A DNA stretch of 35,894 nucleotides from Gammaproteobacteria bacterium (lineage in GTDB: Bacteria > Pseudomonadota > Gammaproteobacteria > Steroidobacterales > Steroidobacteraceae). The notes below the pieces were generated by a model. That model worked only from the letters and a program-made list of their open reading frames with translations, was not told the origin of the DNA and ran no database searches. Position 1 is the first letter of the stretch; the number at the start of each line of letters is the position of its first letter. This document shows, piece after piece, positions 8,051-15,344 of this stretch. The translations under genes were made by a program, and so were the position numbers. Where the stretch lies: the NCBI GenBank assembly GCA_028293805.1, contig JAQGOC010000099.1:1-35894 (forward strand). Direction: 5' to 3'.

Positions 8051-8419
8051 GAAAATCTCCGGTTTGCGACGGCCTTATGGTTGGGATGCAGGCAGCGCGC
8101 CTGCCCCAGCGCGGCTTCGTGTTGCCTGCGCGCCGAGCGCTCGTCCTGAGCGGCTCTACTGCAAACGGCGGGCCAGTCCGCGGGCCGCCCCGGGCGCGCT
8201 TTCCGCATGCGGCCAGACGCACGATAAGCCGTTGAAGCAAACTGGATTTCTTCCTTGCGTGTGCGAGACCGCGGAGACCAACACGGTTGCTGCGCCTGGT
8301 TGCTGACGCGCTTTCGCCGCAGGTTTGCTTCGTAGGCAGCAGGCTGCCATCAGGGGTGCTGCTCCACGAGCATCCGAGGACGGCTCGTGGACGCGTGCTT
8401 CCGAGGATTGCCCGCACGA
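8051..8419. other. Gap without a convincing gene
   Basis: This is 369 bases between the DUF6152 gene and the cytochrome lipoprotein. The short open frames here do not look like proteins: they are rich in Arg, Ala, Pro and Cys and have no domain or credible start. One hairpin is listed separately. Any promoter for the DUF6152 operon should lie here, but I could not find a convincing -35/-10 pair. Confidence 0.5.
8364..8390. terminator. Weak candidate hairpin downstream of the cytochrome lipoprotein
   Basis: CCACGAGC pairs perfectly with GCTCGTGG (8 bp) around an 11-base loop, about 30 bases past the minus-strand stop at 8420. No T-tract follows. Confidence 0.3.
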
Positions 8420-9070
8420 TTATCTGGCGGGATTGCTTGCGATTTTCCCGTACCGCGGCTCACCCTCCCTCGGCCAGGGTGGGATGACCTGCTTGGGATA
8501 CCAGAAGGTCAAATGGCAGCTTTCGCAGACCTCATCGAGGTTTCCGCCGGCTGTCACCAGGGCTTGCGCATTTCGCGCATCGATGGCGGCCAACAATGTG
8601 CGGGCCGTCTCACGCAGCGTCAGCGCATACTGATTGAAAGCGGCGCGATTGCCCGCGATCCGTTTCTCGATGTCCGCCGAATCCAGTGCGCCCGCGGCTT
8701 CCGCTGGAAAGGGGGCGCGGGAAAGCGGGCGACCCGCGACGGTCAGCAGATTTCCAGCCTCAATCAAAACGATGGCATTGTGTCGGACCGCTTCCCATTC
8801 TGCCGCGGTTCGCGGCTGCTTCTCCTCCTCGCCCGCCTTGCTGGCGGTGGTCTCCACCGCGTCCCAGATGCTATCCGCGGAAGCGTCGACTTCCGCCTGC
8901 ATGAGTTCCTGGAGGGTGGCGATGGGTTGTATGGCGGCCTCCACATGAGGTGTCGGCGCGGGGCGCGGCGAGCACCCTGACAGTGCCAATAACGCACCGC
9001 ACAGGGCGAATAGTGCACCGGCGGTCAACGGTACGGAAGGGCACCCAAGGCGTTGTCCAGCCGCTGTCAC
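8420..9070 (-). CDS. c-type cytochrome lipoprotein
   Basis: From the GTG at 9070 this is 216 residues. A hydrophobic stretch ends in a lipobox, ALLALSGC, so the mature protein is probably a lipid-anchored periplasmic protein. The mature part is helical, like cytochrome c556 or c-prime, and carries a single C-terminal heme-attachment site, CESCH, followed by LTFWYPKQVIPPW. The position of the CxxCH near the C-terminus is typical of class II cytochromes c. It should act as a periplasmic electron carrier. The start is uncertain: no ATG fits and no ribosome-binding site stands out. GTG at 9070 gives a normal lipoprotein leader, a TTG at 9028 is an alternative, and the frame stays open to 9205. 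It lies on the same strand as the DUF6152 operon, 369 bases upstream. Confidence 0.72.
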   Translation of the reverse strand: MTAAGQRLGCPSVPLTAGALFALCGALLALSGCSPRPAPTPHVEAAIQPIATLQELMQAEVDASADSIWDAVETTASKAGEEEKQPRTAAEWEAVRHNAIVLIEAGNLLTVAGRPLSRAPFPAEAAGALDSADIEKRIAGNRAAFNQYALTLRETARTLLAAIDARNAQALVTAGGNLDEVCESCHLTFWYPKQVIPPWPREGEPRYGKIASNPAR

Positions 9071-9253
9071 GTGAAATTCAACATGTTGTTCTCGCGTCGC
9101 TCCAGGGCTCGCGGCGTGCTGCCGCCGGCGTCGGCTCAAGCAAGCAGGATGCCAGAGCGGCAGCCGGGCAAAAAAAAGAACGAGGCAACAGACGGTCGCG
9201 CGCACGGCCCCCGCTACACCGCACGTCAGCGTTTCGGCACGATAATGGACGGT

Positions 9254-9270
9254 GCTGCGGCCCGAGCAGC
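9254..9270. repeat. Inverted repeat GCTGC-N7-GCAGC
   Basis: Five-base perfect arms are separated by 7 bases, centred about 170 bases before the -24 element at 9430. The distance suits an upstream activator site, but short GC arms are common in this genome, so this is weak. Confidence 0.2.
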
Positions 9271-9362
9271 GTGAATGCCTCTGTGCTGATCAGCGGGCAG
9301 GCGGGCGCGAGAGGGCGGAAATCGTGTATTGCATCGAACACCGACCATGCGGCCCGTGAGTG

Positions 9363-9381
9363 CGAAAACAGGCGGTTTTCG
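9363..9381. repeat. Inverted repeat CGAAAAC-N5-GTTTTCG, possible activator-binding site
   Basis: Seven-base perfect arms flank a 5-base spacer, centred at 9372, roughly 60 bases before the -24 element. The AT-rich arms stand out in GC-rich DNA. It could be the binding site of the Fis-type helix-turn-helix of the regulator encoded at 10257. Binding is inferred from position and symmetry only. Confidence 0.4.
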
Positions 9382-9428
9382 GGGCCGCCGCGCTGTCGGG
9401 AGCGGTTGGACGATGGCCTGACAAGCGC

Positions 9429-9444
9429 TGGCACGCCAGGTGCA
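9429..9444 (+). promoter_or_regulatory. Sigma-54 (-24/-12) promoter
   Basis: TGGCACG at 9429-9435, four bases, then GTGCA at 9440-9444. Against the consensus TGGCACG-N4-TTGC only one base differs, and the invariant GG and GC have the exact required spacing. Transcription would start near 9455, about 53 bases before the ATG of the rhodanese-like gene. A sigma-54 activator gene lies directly downstream of that gene. Confidence 0.75.
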
Positions 9445-9507
9445 TATCGACTCGCGCAAGCCCGACAGACCGGCACGCCAACCGTTATCAACATAGGTCC
9501 AACAGTC

Positions 9508-10032
9508 ATGAAGACCCTGAAACTGACAGCACTTATTGCGGGAAGTCTGATGGCGGCAGCGCCGTTCGCCTACTCCGCCGGCGCTCCCGCCGCGGCCCAG
9601 GTATCGGCGACTGCGCCCGCCGCTGCGCCTGCTGGTGCGCCCGCTGCTGCGCTCGCTGCTGCGCCCGCTGCTGCGCTCGCGTCCAAAGCCCACGTTCTCT
9701 CGCGTGCCGAGCTCGACAAGCTGCTCGCGCAGCCGGCCAAAGTGCTCGTGATCGACGTGCGGCGCCCCGACGAGGTCAGCTCCATCGGTGGACTGCCGGT
9801 GTACCTGAGCATCCAGGCGAACGACTTGGAGAAGAGCACCGCGTGGATTCCCAAGGATCGTACTCTGGTGCTGCTGTCGAACCACGCCGGACGGGCGGGG
9901 AAAGCTGCCGATCTGCTTGCGGCCAAGGGATTCAAGGTGGCTGGCGCCGCGGGCGCGCAGCTGTATGAGAAGGACGGCGGCACGCTGACGCACATCGCGA
10001 AGCCGCCTGCCGCCGCCAGCGCGCAGAATTGA
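9508..10032 (+). CDS. Exported rhodanese-like protein lacking the catalytic cysteine
   Basis: A 174-residue protein. The signal peptide (MKTLKLTALIAGSLMAAAPFAYSA) is followed by an Ala/Pro-rich linker of about 45 residues and then one rhodanese domain: AKVLVIDVRRPDEV, an IPKDRTLVLLS strand, and the active-site loop region ending in GKAADLLAAKGFKV. Active single-domain rhodaneses such as PspE have CNAGRQSG at the loop. Here the gap-free counterpart is NHAGRAGK, so the cysteine is asparagine and sulfur transfer by the usual route is unlikely. It may instead bind a ligand or partner in the periplasm. The DNA for the linker is a 24-base tandem repeat. Start choice: the ATG at 9508 opens the signal peptide; the same frame is open to 8950 but has no protein-like content. 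Expression is probably sigma-54 dependent. Confidence 0.82.
   Translation: MKTLKLTALIAGSLMAAAPFAYSAGAPAAAQVSATAPAAAPAGAPAAALAAAPAAALASKAHVLSRAELDKLLAQPAKVLVIDVRRPDEVSSIGGLPVYLSIQANDLEKSTAWIPKDRTLVLLSNHAGRAGKAADLLAAKGFKVAGAAGAQLYEKDGGTLTHIAKPPAAASAQN
9612..9680 (+). repeat. 24-base tandem repeat, about 2.9 copies
   Basis: Copies begin at 9612, 9636 and 9660. The last two are nearly identical (TGCGCCCGCTGCTGCGCTCGC plus a short tail) and the first is degenerate. It lies inside the rhodanese-like gene and encodes the Ala/Pro/Leu linker. Copy number could vary between strains. Confidence 0.75.
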
Positions 10033-10256
10033 AGTTTGACAGATGCAGCGTCGGCCCGTGTCAGCATGCCGAGTCCATCCGGGTGACATTTCGGTCTGTG
10101 CGCAGTAGCGAATTCTCACTTTCACGTCCAGCGCGGTAACATGCGGGGCACATAGCCGATTTTAAAAACACATAAGCATTCGATATTCGACGTACACCGC
10201 GAGGTGAATTAGGTTTGCTCCCGAAGCGACGTTTCTTATTCGGGCGGACGAACCTT

Positions 10257-11384
10257 ATGAGCGAATCACATCACGCAAAGCTGCTGCCGTTTCCCGATAT
10301 ACACGAGTCGAAGTCCCCGTCGTGGGCCAAGGCGCGGATCTCTTCCGATCCGCATTCCGAGAACGTGCAACGACAGCTCGAGCGCCTGGCCCCGAGCGAC
10401 GCATCCGTGCTGATAGTCGGTGAGACCGGGACGGGCAAGGAGTTGGCGGCGCGTTACATTCACGAAAACAGCGGTCGTCAGGGGCCGTTCATTGCCATCA
10501 ACTGCGGCGCCTTCAGCGAACACCTCGTGGAGGCGGAATTGTTCGGACATGAGGCCGGCGCGTTCACCGGTGCGCAACAGGCGCGCGCCGGCTGGTTCGA
10601 GACGGCCCATGGCGGCACGCTGTTTCTGGATGAGATCGGCGACATGCCGCTGTATCTGCAGGTGAAGCTGCTGCGTGTGTTGCAGGAAAAGCAGGTGGTG
10701 CGCCTCGGATCGCGCAAGCCGATTTCGGTGGACGTCCGCCTGATCGCCGCTACGAATGTGGAGTTGGAACCCGCCGTCGATGCACGCCAGTTTCGGCGCG
10801 ATCTTTACTACCGGCTGAACGTCGCCTCGGTACGGCTACCGCCTTTGCGCGAACGCAAAGGCGACATCCTGCCGCTGGCGCGGCACTTCCTCGAGACATA
10901 TAGGCGCAAATCGGGGTATGAGCGGGTTGCCCTTGCGGACAGCGCCGCGGCAGCGCTGTTGAGGCACGATTGGCCCGGCAACATCCGCGAGCTGGAAAAC
11001 GTCGTGCACTATGGGCTGATCATGTCTCAGGACGGTGTGCTCGAGAGCGACGATCTGCGCCTACCGCAGGCAGCGCATGAATCTGCGCCGCAGATGGACA
11101 CCCATACGTCGAGCGGTGCCCCTGGCGATGCGTGCGATGCGGTGGGCGCAGGCCTGCGTCGTCTGCTGCAAAGCGATCGTGAGTCTATCCATGGATTGGT
11201 GGAGCGGCTTCTGCTGGTGACCGCTTTCGAGCACTGCCAACGTAACCAGGTACGCACCGCCAAACGCCTGGGTCTGTCGCGCAATATAGTGCGTGCCCAA
11301 CTCAAGCGCCATGGGCTGTTGGAACAAAGCTCCGCGGGATCTTTTGCCCGTGGCACGCAGAACGGCGCGGTGGCGTTGGTTTGA
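10257..11384 (+). CDS. Sigma-54-dependent transcriptional activator without a receiver domain (SfnR/PspF-like)
   Basis: A 375-residue bacterial enhancer-binding protein. Only about 35 residues precede the AAA+ domain, so there is no receiver, GAF or PAS sensor. The AAA+ core is intact: Walker A GETGTGKE (55-62), GAFTGA loop that contacts sigma-54 (101-106), Walker B GGTLFLDEIGD (119-129), and RRDLYYRLNVASVRLPPLRERKGDI with the arginine finger. WPGNIRELENV follows. The C-terminus has a Fis-type helix-turn-helix (QVRTAKRLGLSRNIVRAQLKRHG). The core reads closest, from memory, to SfnR-type sulfur-metabolism activators; PspF has the same sensor-less architecture. Start choice: the ATG at 10257; a TTG at 10215 in frame is possible. 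It follows the rhodanese-like gene by 224 bases and is its likely activator. Confidence 0.9.
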   Translation: MSESHHAKLLPFPDIHESKSPSWAKARISSDPHSENVQRQLERLAPSDASVLIVGETGTGKELAARYIHENSGRQGPFIAINCGAFSEHLVEAELFGHEAGAFTGAQQARAGWFETAHGGTLFLDEIGDMPLYLQVKLLRVLQEKQVVRLGSRKPISVDVRLIAATNVELEPAVDARQFRRDLYYRLNVASVRLPPLRERKGDILPLARHFLETYRRKSGYERVALADSAAAALLRHDWPGNIRELENVVHYGLIMSQDGVLESDDLRLPQAAHESAPQMDTHTSSGAPGDACDAVGAGLRRLLQSDRESIHGLVERLLLVTAFEHCQRNQVRTAKRLGLSRNIVRAQLKRHGLLEQSSAGSFARGTQNGAVALV

Positions 11385-11541
11385 GACGCAGGCCGCAGGA
11401 GCTGCAACGGCGGAAGAGGGCGCAGTGCGGCGAGGCTGGAGCCGTCCGAGACGGCCCCCCAAAGCTGTGACGTAGTACCGATTCTGAGCGCAAATAGACG
11501 CGCGCCTTCTTCAGACCTTAGTCTTTCTTCCGCTAACTGAA

Positions 11542-13050
11542 GTGCCGCCCACGAGTCGCCACCAGGCGCGACTCGACGGTGCGCGGGAGCATTTGGTGAA
11601 GCAAGACGTCGATCTGCGGCAAAAGTATCTCCATGCGCTCGCCCAGCTGGAGGCGGGCGAGGCGCGCTGGGGGAAGCTCGAGGTCACCCTGCGGCTGCTC
11701 ATCGGCCGCCTGTGTCTGGCGGCGCGCGGGCGGGCGGAGTCCCTCGACGGTGAGCTTCGGAAGCTGAGCGAACTGGTTCGCGGGCGGTCCGACAATTTCG
11801 AGATCGAGGCGAGACTCGAGCCGTTGTCGCGCGCCATTGCCGCCTTAGATGACACTGTGGAGCGTCCTGTCGCGCTGCTGCCGGTGGGTGCGGAGCCGTC
11901 GATCTCTCCGGCCTCGGAAGTTCGACCCATCCCTGCAACGAACTCCGCGCCTGTGAGGCTTCAGGAGCAGCCCGACGCGGAAGCAGCGCCTTCGGCTGCC
12001 AAGCACGAAGAGGCGCGCGTTCAGGCAGCCATTGTTTCAGTGCTCGAGCGGCTTGCACGCCTGCCGGAGCTTCGGTCCGCACTCGGCGACCTGTGCGAGC
12101 GTTCCAGGGGCGAGCTCTCCGTGGAAGATTTCGCGGGCGGTCTCGAGCGCGTCGCGCGGCTCGTTGGCGAGCAGCGTGCGAGCCTGACGCGTGAAAAACG
12201 TGAGCTCGAGGAACTGCTGCGGCAGATGGATATGCGTCTCGAGGAGATTGCGAGCCACCTCGCTGACGAACTCGTCGACCAGAAGGGCGCGCAGACGAGC
12301 AGCCAGCAGCTCGACTTTCTGGTGATGAATGAAGTCCGCAGCCTGAACACAGACGTACAGCGCGCGGAGGATCTAGGAGCGCTGCGCGCCCGAGTGGCCG
12401 ACCGCCTCGAGACCATCAGCGGTCACCTCGAGGGATTTCGTACCCGGGAAGACGCCCGCGTCATAGCGCAACTCGACCGCACGCAGCGAATGCGCATCCG
12501 GGTGGGCGACCTGGAGCGCGAGATCCATGGACTGCACAAGAGCCTCGAGGAGGAGCAGTCGCTGCGCATGATCGACGCCCTGACGAGCATTCCGAACCGC
12601 GCGGCCTACGACGACCGTATCCGGCATGAATTCCTGCGCTGGCAGCGTGACAGCATTGCCGTAAGCGTTCTGGCGTGGGATATAGACCGCTTCAAGGAAA
12701 TCAACGACGCCTACGGTCACAGCGCGGGGGACAAGGTCCTGCGAGTGATCGCACAACACCTGGCGCAACATGTGCGTGGCACCGACTTCGTCGCCCGCTA
12801 CGGCGGAGAGGAATTCGTTATGATCCTGATCGGCACCGGTGCCGAGCAGGGATGCCAGGCGGCGGATAAGATCCGTGTTGGCATCGAGACCATGGGATTC
12901 CATTTCCACAACAAGCCGGTGGCCGTCACGGCATCATGCGGCATCACCACGTTCCGGGGGGATGACACACCGGAAACCATCTTCGATCGCGCCGACCGCG
13001 CCCTGTATCGCGCCAAAGACGACGGCCGCAACTGTTGCCGCATTCTGTAG
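11542..13050 (+). CDS. Diguanylate cyclase with long coiled-coil N-terminus
   Basis: A 502-residue soluble protein that makes cyclic di-GMP from GTP. Residues 1-330 are largely helical and charged, with heptad-like Leu/Glu/Arg stretches (LTREKRELEELLRQMDMRLEEI) and a flexible Pro/Ala/Glu region near 125-155. No transmembrane helix or known sensor domain is visible. The C-terminal GGDEF domain begins at about 335 (MIDALTSIPNRAAYDD) and has the metal-binding DIDRFKEINDAYGH and the active-site motif GGEEF (421-425). An RxxD inhibitory site (RGTD, 412-415) lies exactly 5 residues before it, so product inhibition is expected. The start is a GTG at 11542, chosen as the first plausible codon and uncertain. 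It lies 157 bases after the sigma-54 activator on the same strand. Confidence 0.9.
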   Translation: MPPTSRHQARLDGAREHLVKQDVDLRQKYLHALAQLEAGEARWGKLEVTLRLLIGRLCLAARGRAESLDGELRKLSELVRGRSDNFEIEARLEPLSRAIAALDDTVERPVALLPVGAEPSISPASEVRPIPATNSAPVRLQEQPDAEAAPSAAKHEEARVQAAIVSVLERLARLPELRSALGDLCERSRGELSVEDFAGGLERVARLVGEQRASLTREKRELEELLRQMDMRLEEIASHLADELVDQKGAQTSSQQLDFLVMNEVRSLNTDVQRAEDLGALRARVADRLETISGHLEGFRTREDARVIAQLDRTQRMRIRVGDLEREIHGLHKSLEEEQSLRMIDALTSIPNRAAYDDRIRHEFLRWQRDSIAVSVLAWDIDRFKEINDAYGHSAGDKVLRVIAQHLAQHVRGTDFVARYGGEEFVMILIGTGAEQGCQAADKIRVGIETMGFHFHNKPVAVTASCGITTFRGDDTPETIFDRADRALYRAKDDGRNCCRIL

Positions 13051-13083
13051 TGAGCTGCTGACCGTCAGGGGTCAGCAGCTCAC
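13050..13083. terminator. Bidirectional terminator-like hairpin
   Basis: GTGAGCTGCTGACC (13050-13063) pairs perfectly with GGTCAGCAGCTCAC (13070-13083), a 14-bp stem with a 6-base loop. It begins on the last base of the GGDEF stop codon and sits 29 bases from the end of the convergent receptor gene. No T-tract follows on either strand. Confidence 0.6.
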
Positions 13084-13111
13084 GCTCCACGCAGGGGGCG
13101 CTGCTCGATGC

Positions 13112-15004
13112 TCAGAGCTTCATCTTGATGCCGGCAAAGGCGCCCAGGCCGGGCTGCAGAAACCCCGTAGGGTTTTCGTAGCGGCGATCCAAGAGATTAT
13201 TGACGCGCCCGAAAATCGCCAGGTTGCCGGTGATGTCGAAGCTGGCGGCGATGTCGACGGTCGTATACCCGGGAGCATCGAACCGTGGAATCGAAAAGTC
13301 GCGATTCCCATCCACCCATGAGCTCACCGCGAGGACGGTGGCATCGAGCGACAAACGAGGGGTCGCCTGCCAGGCGGTATTCAACGACACCTTGTGCTTC
13401 GGCCGGCGCAGCAGCTCCTGATGCGCAATGGTGTCGGTGGCCTCGGTGAAGGTGTAGTCCAATCTCACCCTGACCGTCTTGACCGGCTGCCAGGCGACGA
13501 AGCTTTCGGCGCCCTCGGTCACGGCGCGGCCGACGTTCGCGTAGGAGGTGAAGTCCGCGCTGTTCGCGATCAGGTTGCGGATGTTATTGCGAAACCAGGT
13601 GACCCCGAAACTCAGCGCGTCGCCGAGCGCCGCCTGTTCGAAGCCGACGTCGTAGCCGAGGCTGCTTTCCGGTTTCAGCTGCGGATTCGCAAAGAAGCCG
13701 AAATCCGGATAATTGTGGAACATCTCATCGAGGGTGGGGGCCTTGAATCCCGTCCCGAGGCTCGCCCTGAGCTTGGTGCCGGTGTCCTTGATGAGGTAGA
13801 CCGGTGCAAGGCGATAGGTCACCTTGCCGCCGAAGCGGTCGTTGGCATCATACCTCACGCTGAGCGTGTTGAAGAAGTTGCCGCCGTAAGCCGATTGCAG
13901 CTCGCCATAGCCCGAATCGAGGGTCGTGCTGGCAGAAACTGGCAGGCGTATCTCGTCCCGCTGGTGTTCGGCGCCGAGAACGAGGGTTGCGTTCGTCGTG
14001 AGCTTCACGTTGCCCTGCCAGTCGACTTTGAGCCGTTCGCCGGCGTAGTCGATCGGCGGGCCGTGGGGACTGAAATCAAAGGACTTGATGCTGCTGTAGG
14101 CCATACCCAGGGTCTGCTCGAGGGCACCGTCGAACGCGAGGAGATGCCCCGTCCCGCGGGTGTAATACTGGCGCGTATTGTTGGCGCTTTGGAGTGCGTC
14201 CGGGGTCGATGGAAAGGTGCTGAAGTCATCGCCGGTGAGGCGCAGGTGCGTGTCCGTGTAGCGCGCCACGAGACCGAGATCGAAGTGCTCAGTCACGTCG
14301 AAGCCGAGCTTCGTCGATGCGGTGTGATTATCGTAGTAATCGTCGTTGCGCAGCTCTCCGGGCGCGAGCAGATTCAGCGGAGTTACCGGTGTCGCCCCGG
14401 AATGGAAATGCTCCAGGTTCGCGCTGTAGTGAAACGGCCCGGCCGAGCCGCTGATTCCAGCGGTTTGATTGAAGGTATCGAACGATCCCCCCTGGGCACT
14501 GGCCTCGAACCGGGCGGGGCCCGAGCCGCTGCGGGTGATGATATTGATCACGCCGCCGATGGCATCGGAGCCGTAAAGGCCACTTTGCGGACCACGGAGC
14601 ACCTCGATCGTCTGAATGTCCTGGGTCAGAAACTGGCCGAAGTCAAACGCTCCGCTGGAGCTGCTCGGATCGCCGACGTCGATGCCGTCGACGAGGACCT
14701 TGGTGTGGTTCGAATTCGTGCCCCGCATGAAGACCGTGGTCTGGCCGCCGGGACCTCCCGATTGCACGACGTTGAGTCCGGGGACGTCCTTCAGCACGTC
14801 CGGCAGCGTTTGTCTCTGCTTCGCAGCAATCTCATCTGCGGTTATGACAGTGATGCTGCTGGCGACATCCACTTCTGGAGTGGGAATACGGGTCGCGGTG
14901 ACTACGACGGCGTCCGCCGTGCCCTCTTCAGCTGCGCTCGCCGACCCGACGAAGGCGACTAGAGCAAGTGGAACGGACCCTAAAAAAAACGATATTTTGC
15001 GCAC
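13112..15004 (-). CDS. btuB: BtuB-like TonB-dependent receptor, probable cobalamin receptor
   Basis: A 630-residue outer-membrane receptor. Signal peptide: VRKISFFLGSVPLALVAFVGSASA. A TonB box (DAVVVTATR) precedes a plug with TLPDVLKDVPGLNVV, FMRGTNSNHTKVLVDGIDVGDPSS and IEVLRGPQSGLYGSDAIGGVINIITR, all typical of the BtuB branch. The barrel includes LRASLGTGFKAPTLDEMF and ends RYENPTGFLQPGLGAFAGIKMKL, close to the usual BtuB C-terminus. Length fits BtuB (about 600-650). Start choice: the GTG at 15004 has AGGAG six bases before it; the open frame to 15055 would add a tail in front of the signal peptide. A cobalamin riboswitch about 150 bases upstream strongly supports corrinoid import. No btuCD or cobalamin synthesis genes are in the window. 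Confidence 0.92.
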   Translation of the reverse strand: MRKISFFLGSVPLALVAFVGSASAAEEGTADAVVVTATRIPTPEVDVASSITVITADEIAAKQRQTLPDVLKDVPGLNVVQSGGPGGQTTVFMRGTNSNHTKVLVDGIDVGDPSSSSGAFDFGQFLTQDIQTIEVLRGPQSGLYGSDAIGGVINIITRSGSGPARFEASAQGGSFDTFNQTAGISGSAGPFHYSANLEHFHSGATPVTPLNLLAPGELRNDDYYDNHTASTKLGFDVTEHFDLGLVARYTDTHLRLTGDDFSTFPSTPDALQSANNTRQYYTRGTGHLLAFDGALEQTLGMAYSSIKSFDFSPHGPPIDYAGERLKVDWQGNVKLTTNATLVLGAEHQRDEIRLPVSASTTLDSGYGELQSAYGGNFFNTLSVRYDANDRFGGKVTYRLAPVYLIKDTGTKLRASLGTGFKAPTLDEMFHNYPDFGFFANPQLKPESSLGYDVGFEQAALGDALSFGVTWFRNNIRNLIANSADFTSYANVGRAVTEGAESFVAWQPVKTVRVRLDYTFTEATDTIAHQELLRRPKHKVSLNTAWQATPRLSLDATVLAVSSWVDGNRDFSIPRFDAPGYTTVDIAASFDITGNLAIFGRVNNLLDRRYENPTGFLQPGLGAFAGIKMKL

Positions 15005-15084
15005 GAGGTTCTCCTGGTTCGGACCAGAAGCCGGCATGCAAAGGCACACGGTCAATTGTGTAACTGATGTTCAACCGAGGGCCC

Positions 15085-15114
15085 CGCGACGACGACTCCA
15101 ACTCTGTCGTCGCG
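15085..15114. other. Inverted repeat in the riboswitch leader, possible expression platform
   Basis: CGCGACGAC (15085-15093) pairs with GTCGTCGCG (15106-15114) around a 12-base loop. It lies between the B12 box and the receptor start. It lacks a T-tract on the minus strand, so control may act by sequestering sequence or at translation rather than by intrinsic termination. Confidence 0.4.
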
Positions 15115-15154
15115 ACGGTTTCCCCCGCAGTTATCAGCGCACCCCGGCCGGTAA

Positions 15155-15332
15155 CAGGACGACGGCGCGAGGCGGGTGTCCTGGCTTCCGGGTCGTCGCT
15201 CTCGTCCTCCTTCCCAAGACCTCCGCGGCCTCAGTGGATTCAGGGACTTTCGCTCGCCGGTTACAGTTGCGGGGGCAGCCGCGGTTTCTCACCGCGTTCC
15301 AATTTAAATCCCTTGCGGGAACCTTGCGCGTG
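15155..15332 (-). ncRNA. Cobalamin riboswitch
   Basis: Read on the minus strand, the conserved blocks occur in order. GGAACGCGGTGAGAA is followed by GCTGCCCCCGCAACTGTAA, then GCGAAAGTCC, CCACTG and TTGGGAAGG. Last comes the B12 box GAAGCCAGGACACCCGCC (about 15170-15187), which matches the rAGYCMGgAgACCkGCC consensus at nearly every position. These are the core of the AdoCbl-type riboswitch aptamer. It precedes the BtuB-like receptor and should shut off its expression when cobalamin is plentiful. The outer boundaries are estimates. Confidence 0.93.
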
Positions 15333-15338
15333 CGGCGG

Positions 15339-15344
15339 ATCATA
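15339..15344 (-). promoter_or_regulatory. Possible -10 element for the riboswitch transcript
   Basis: TATGAT on the minus strand lies just ahead of the riboswitch 5' end. The best -35-like hexamer (TTGTCG) is 20 bases upstream, which is too far for a strong sigma-70 promoter. Confidence 0.3.

Larger units (their letters stand above)
9071..9428. other. Regulatory gap upstream of the sigma-54 promoter
   Basis: No credible gene lies here: the open frames on both strands are low-complexity Arg/Ala-rich shadows. It holds two inverted repeats, listed separately, at positions where a sigma-54 activator could bind. Confidence 0.5.

Noticed and set aside
8156-8350. Small 64-codon minus-strand frame in the 8051-8419 gap
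   Set aside because: It has no ribosome-binding site and no recognisable domain, and its content is typical of random high-GC frames.
9612-9680. Short repeats as a CRISPR array
   Set aside because: The units are contiguous with no spacers, lie in frame inside a gene and encode an Ala/Pro linker. No cas gene is present.
10033-10256. A second sigma-54 promoter before the activator gene (for example around GGTTTGCTC at 10212)
   Set aside because: GC is present, but no GG lies at the required spacing upstream, so the pattern fails.
13394-14962. 522-codon plus-strand open frame opposite the BtuB-like receptor
   Set aside because: It is antisense to a well-supported gene and has no recognisable domain, leader or ribosome-binding site.
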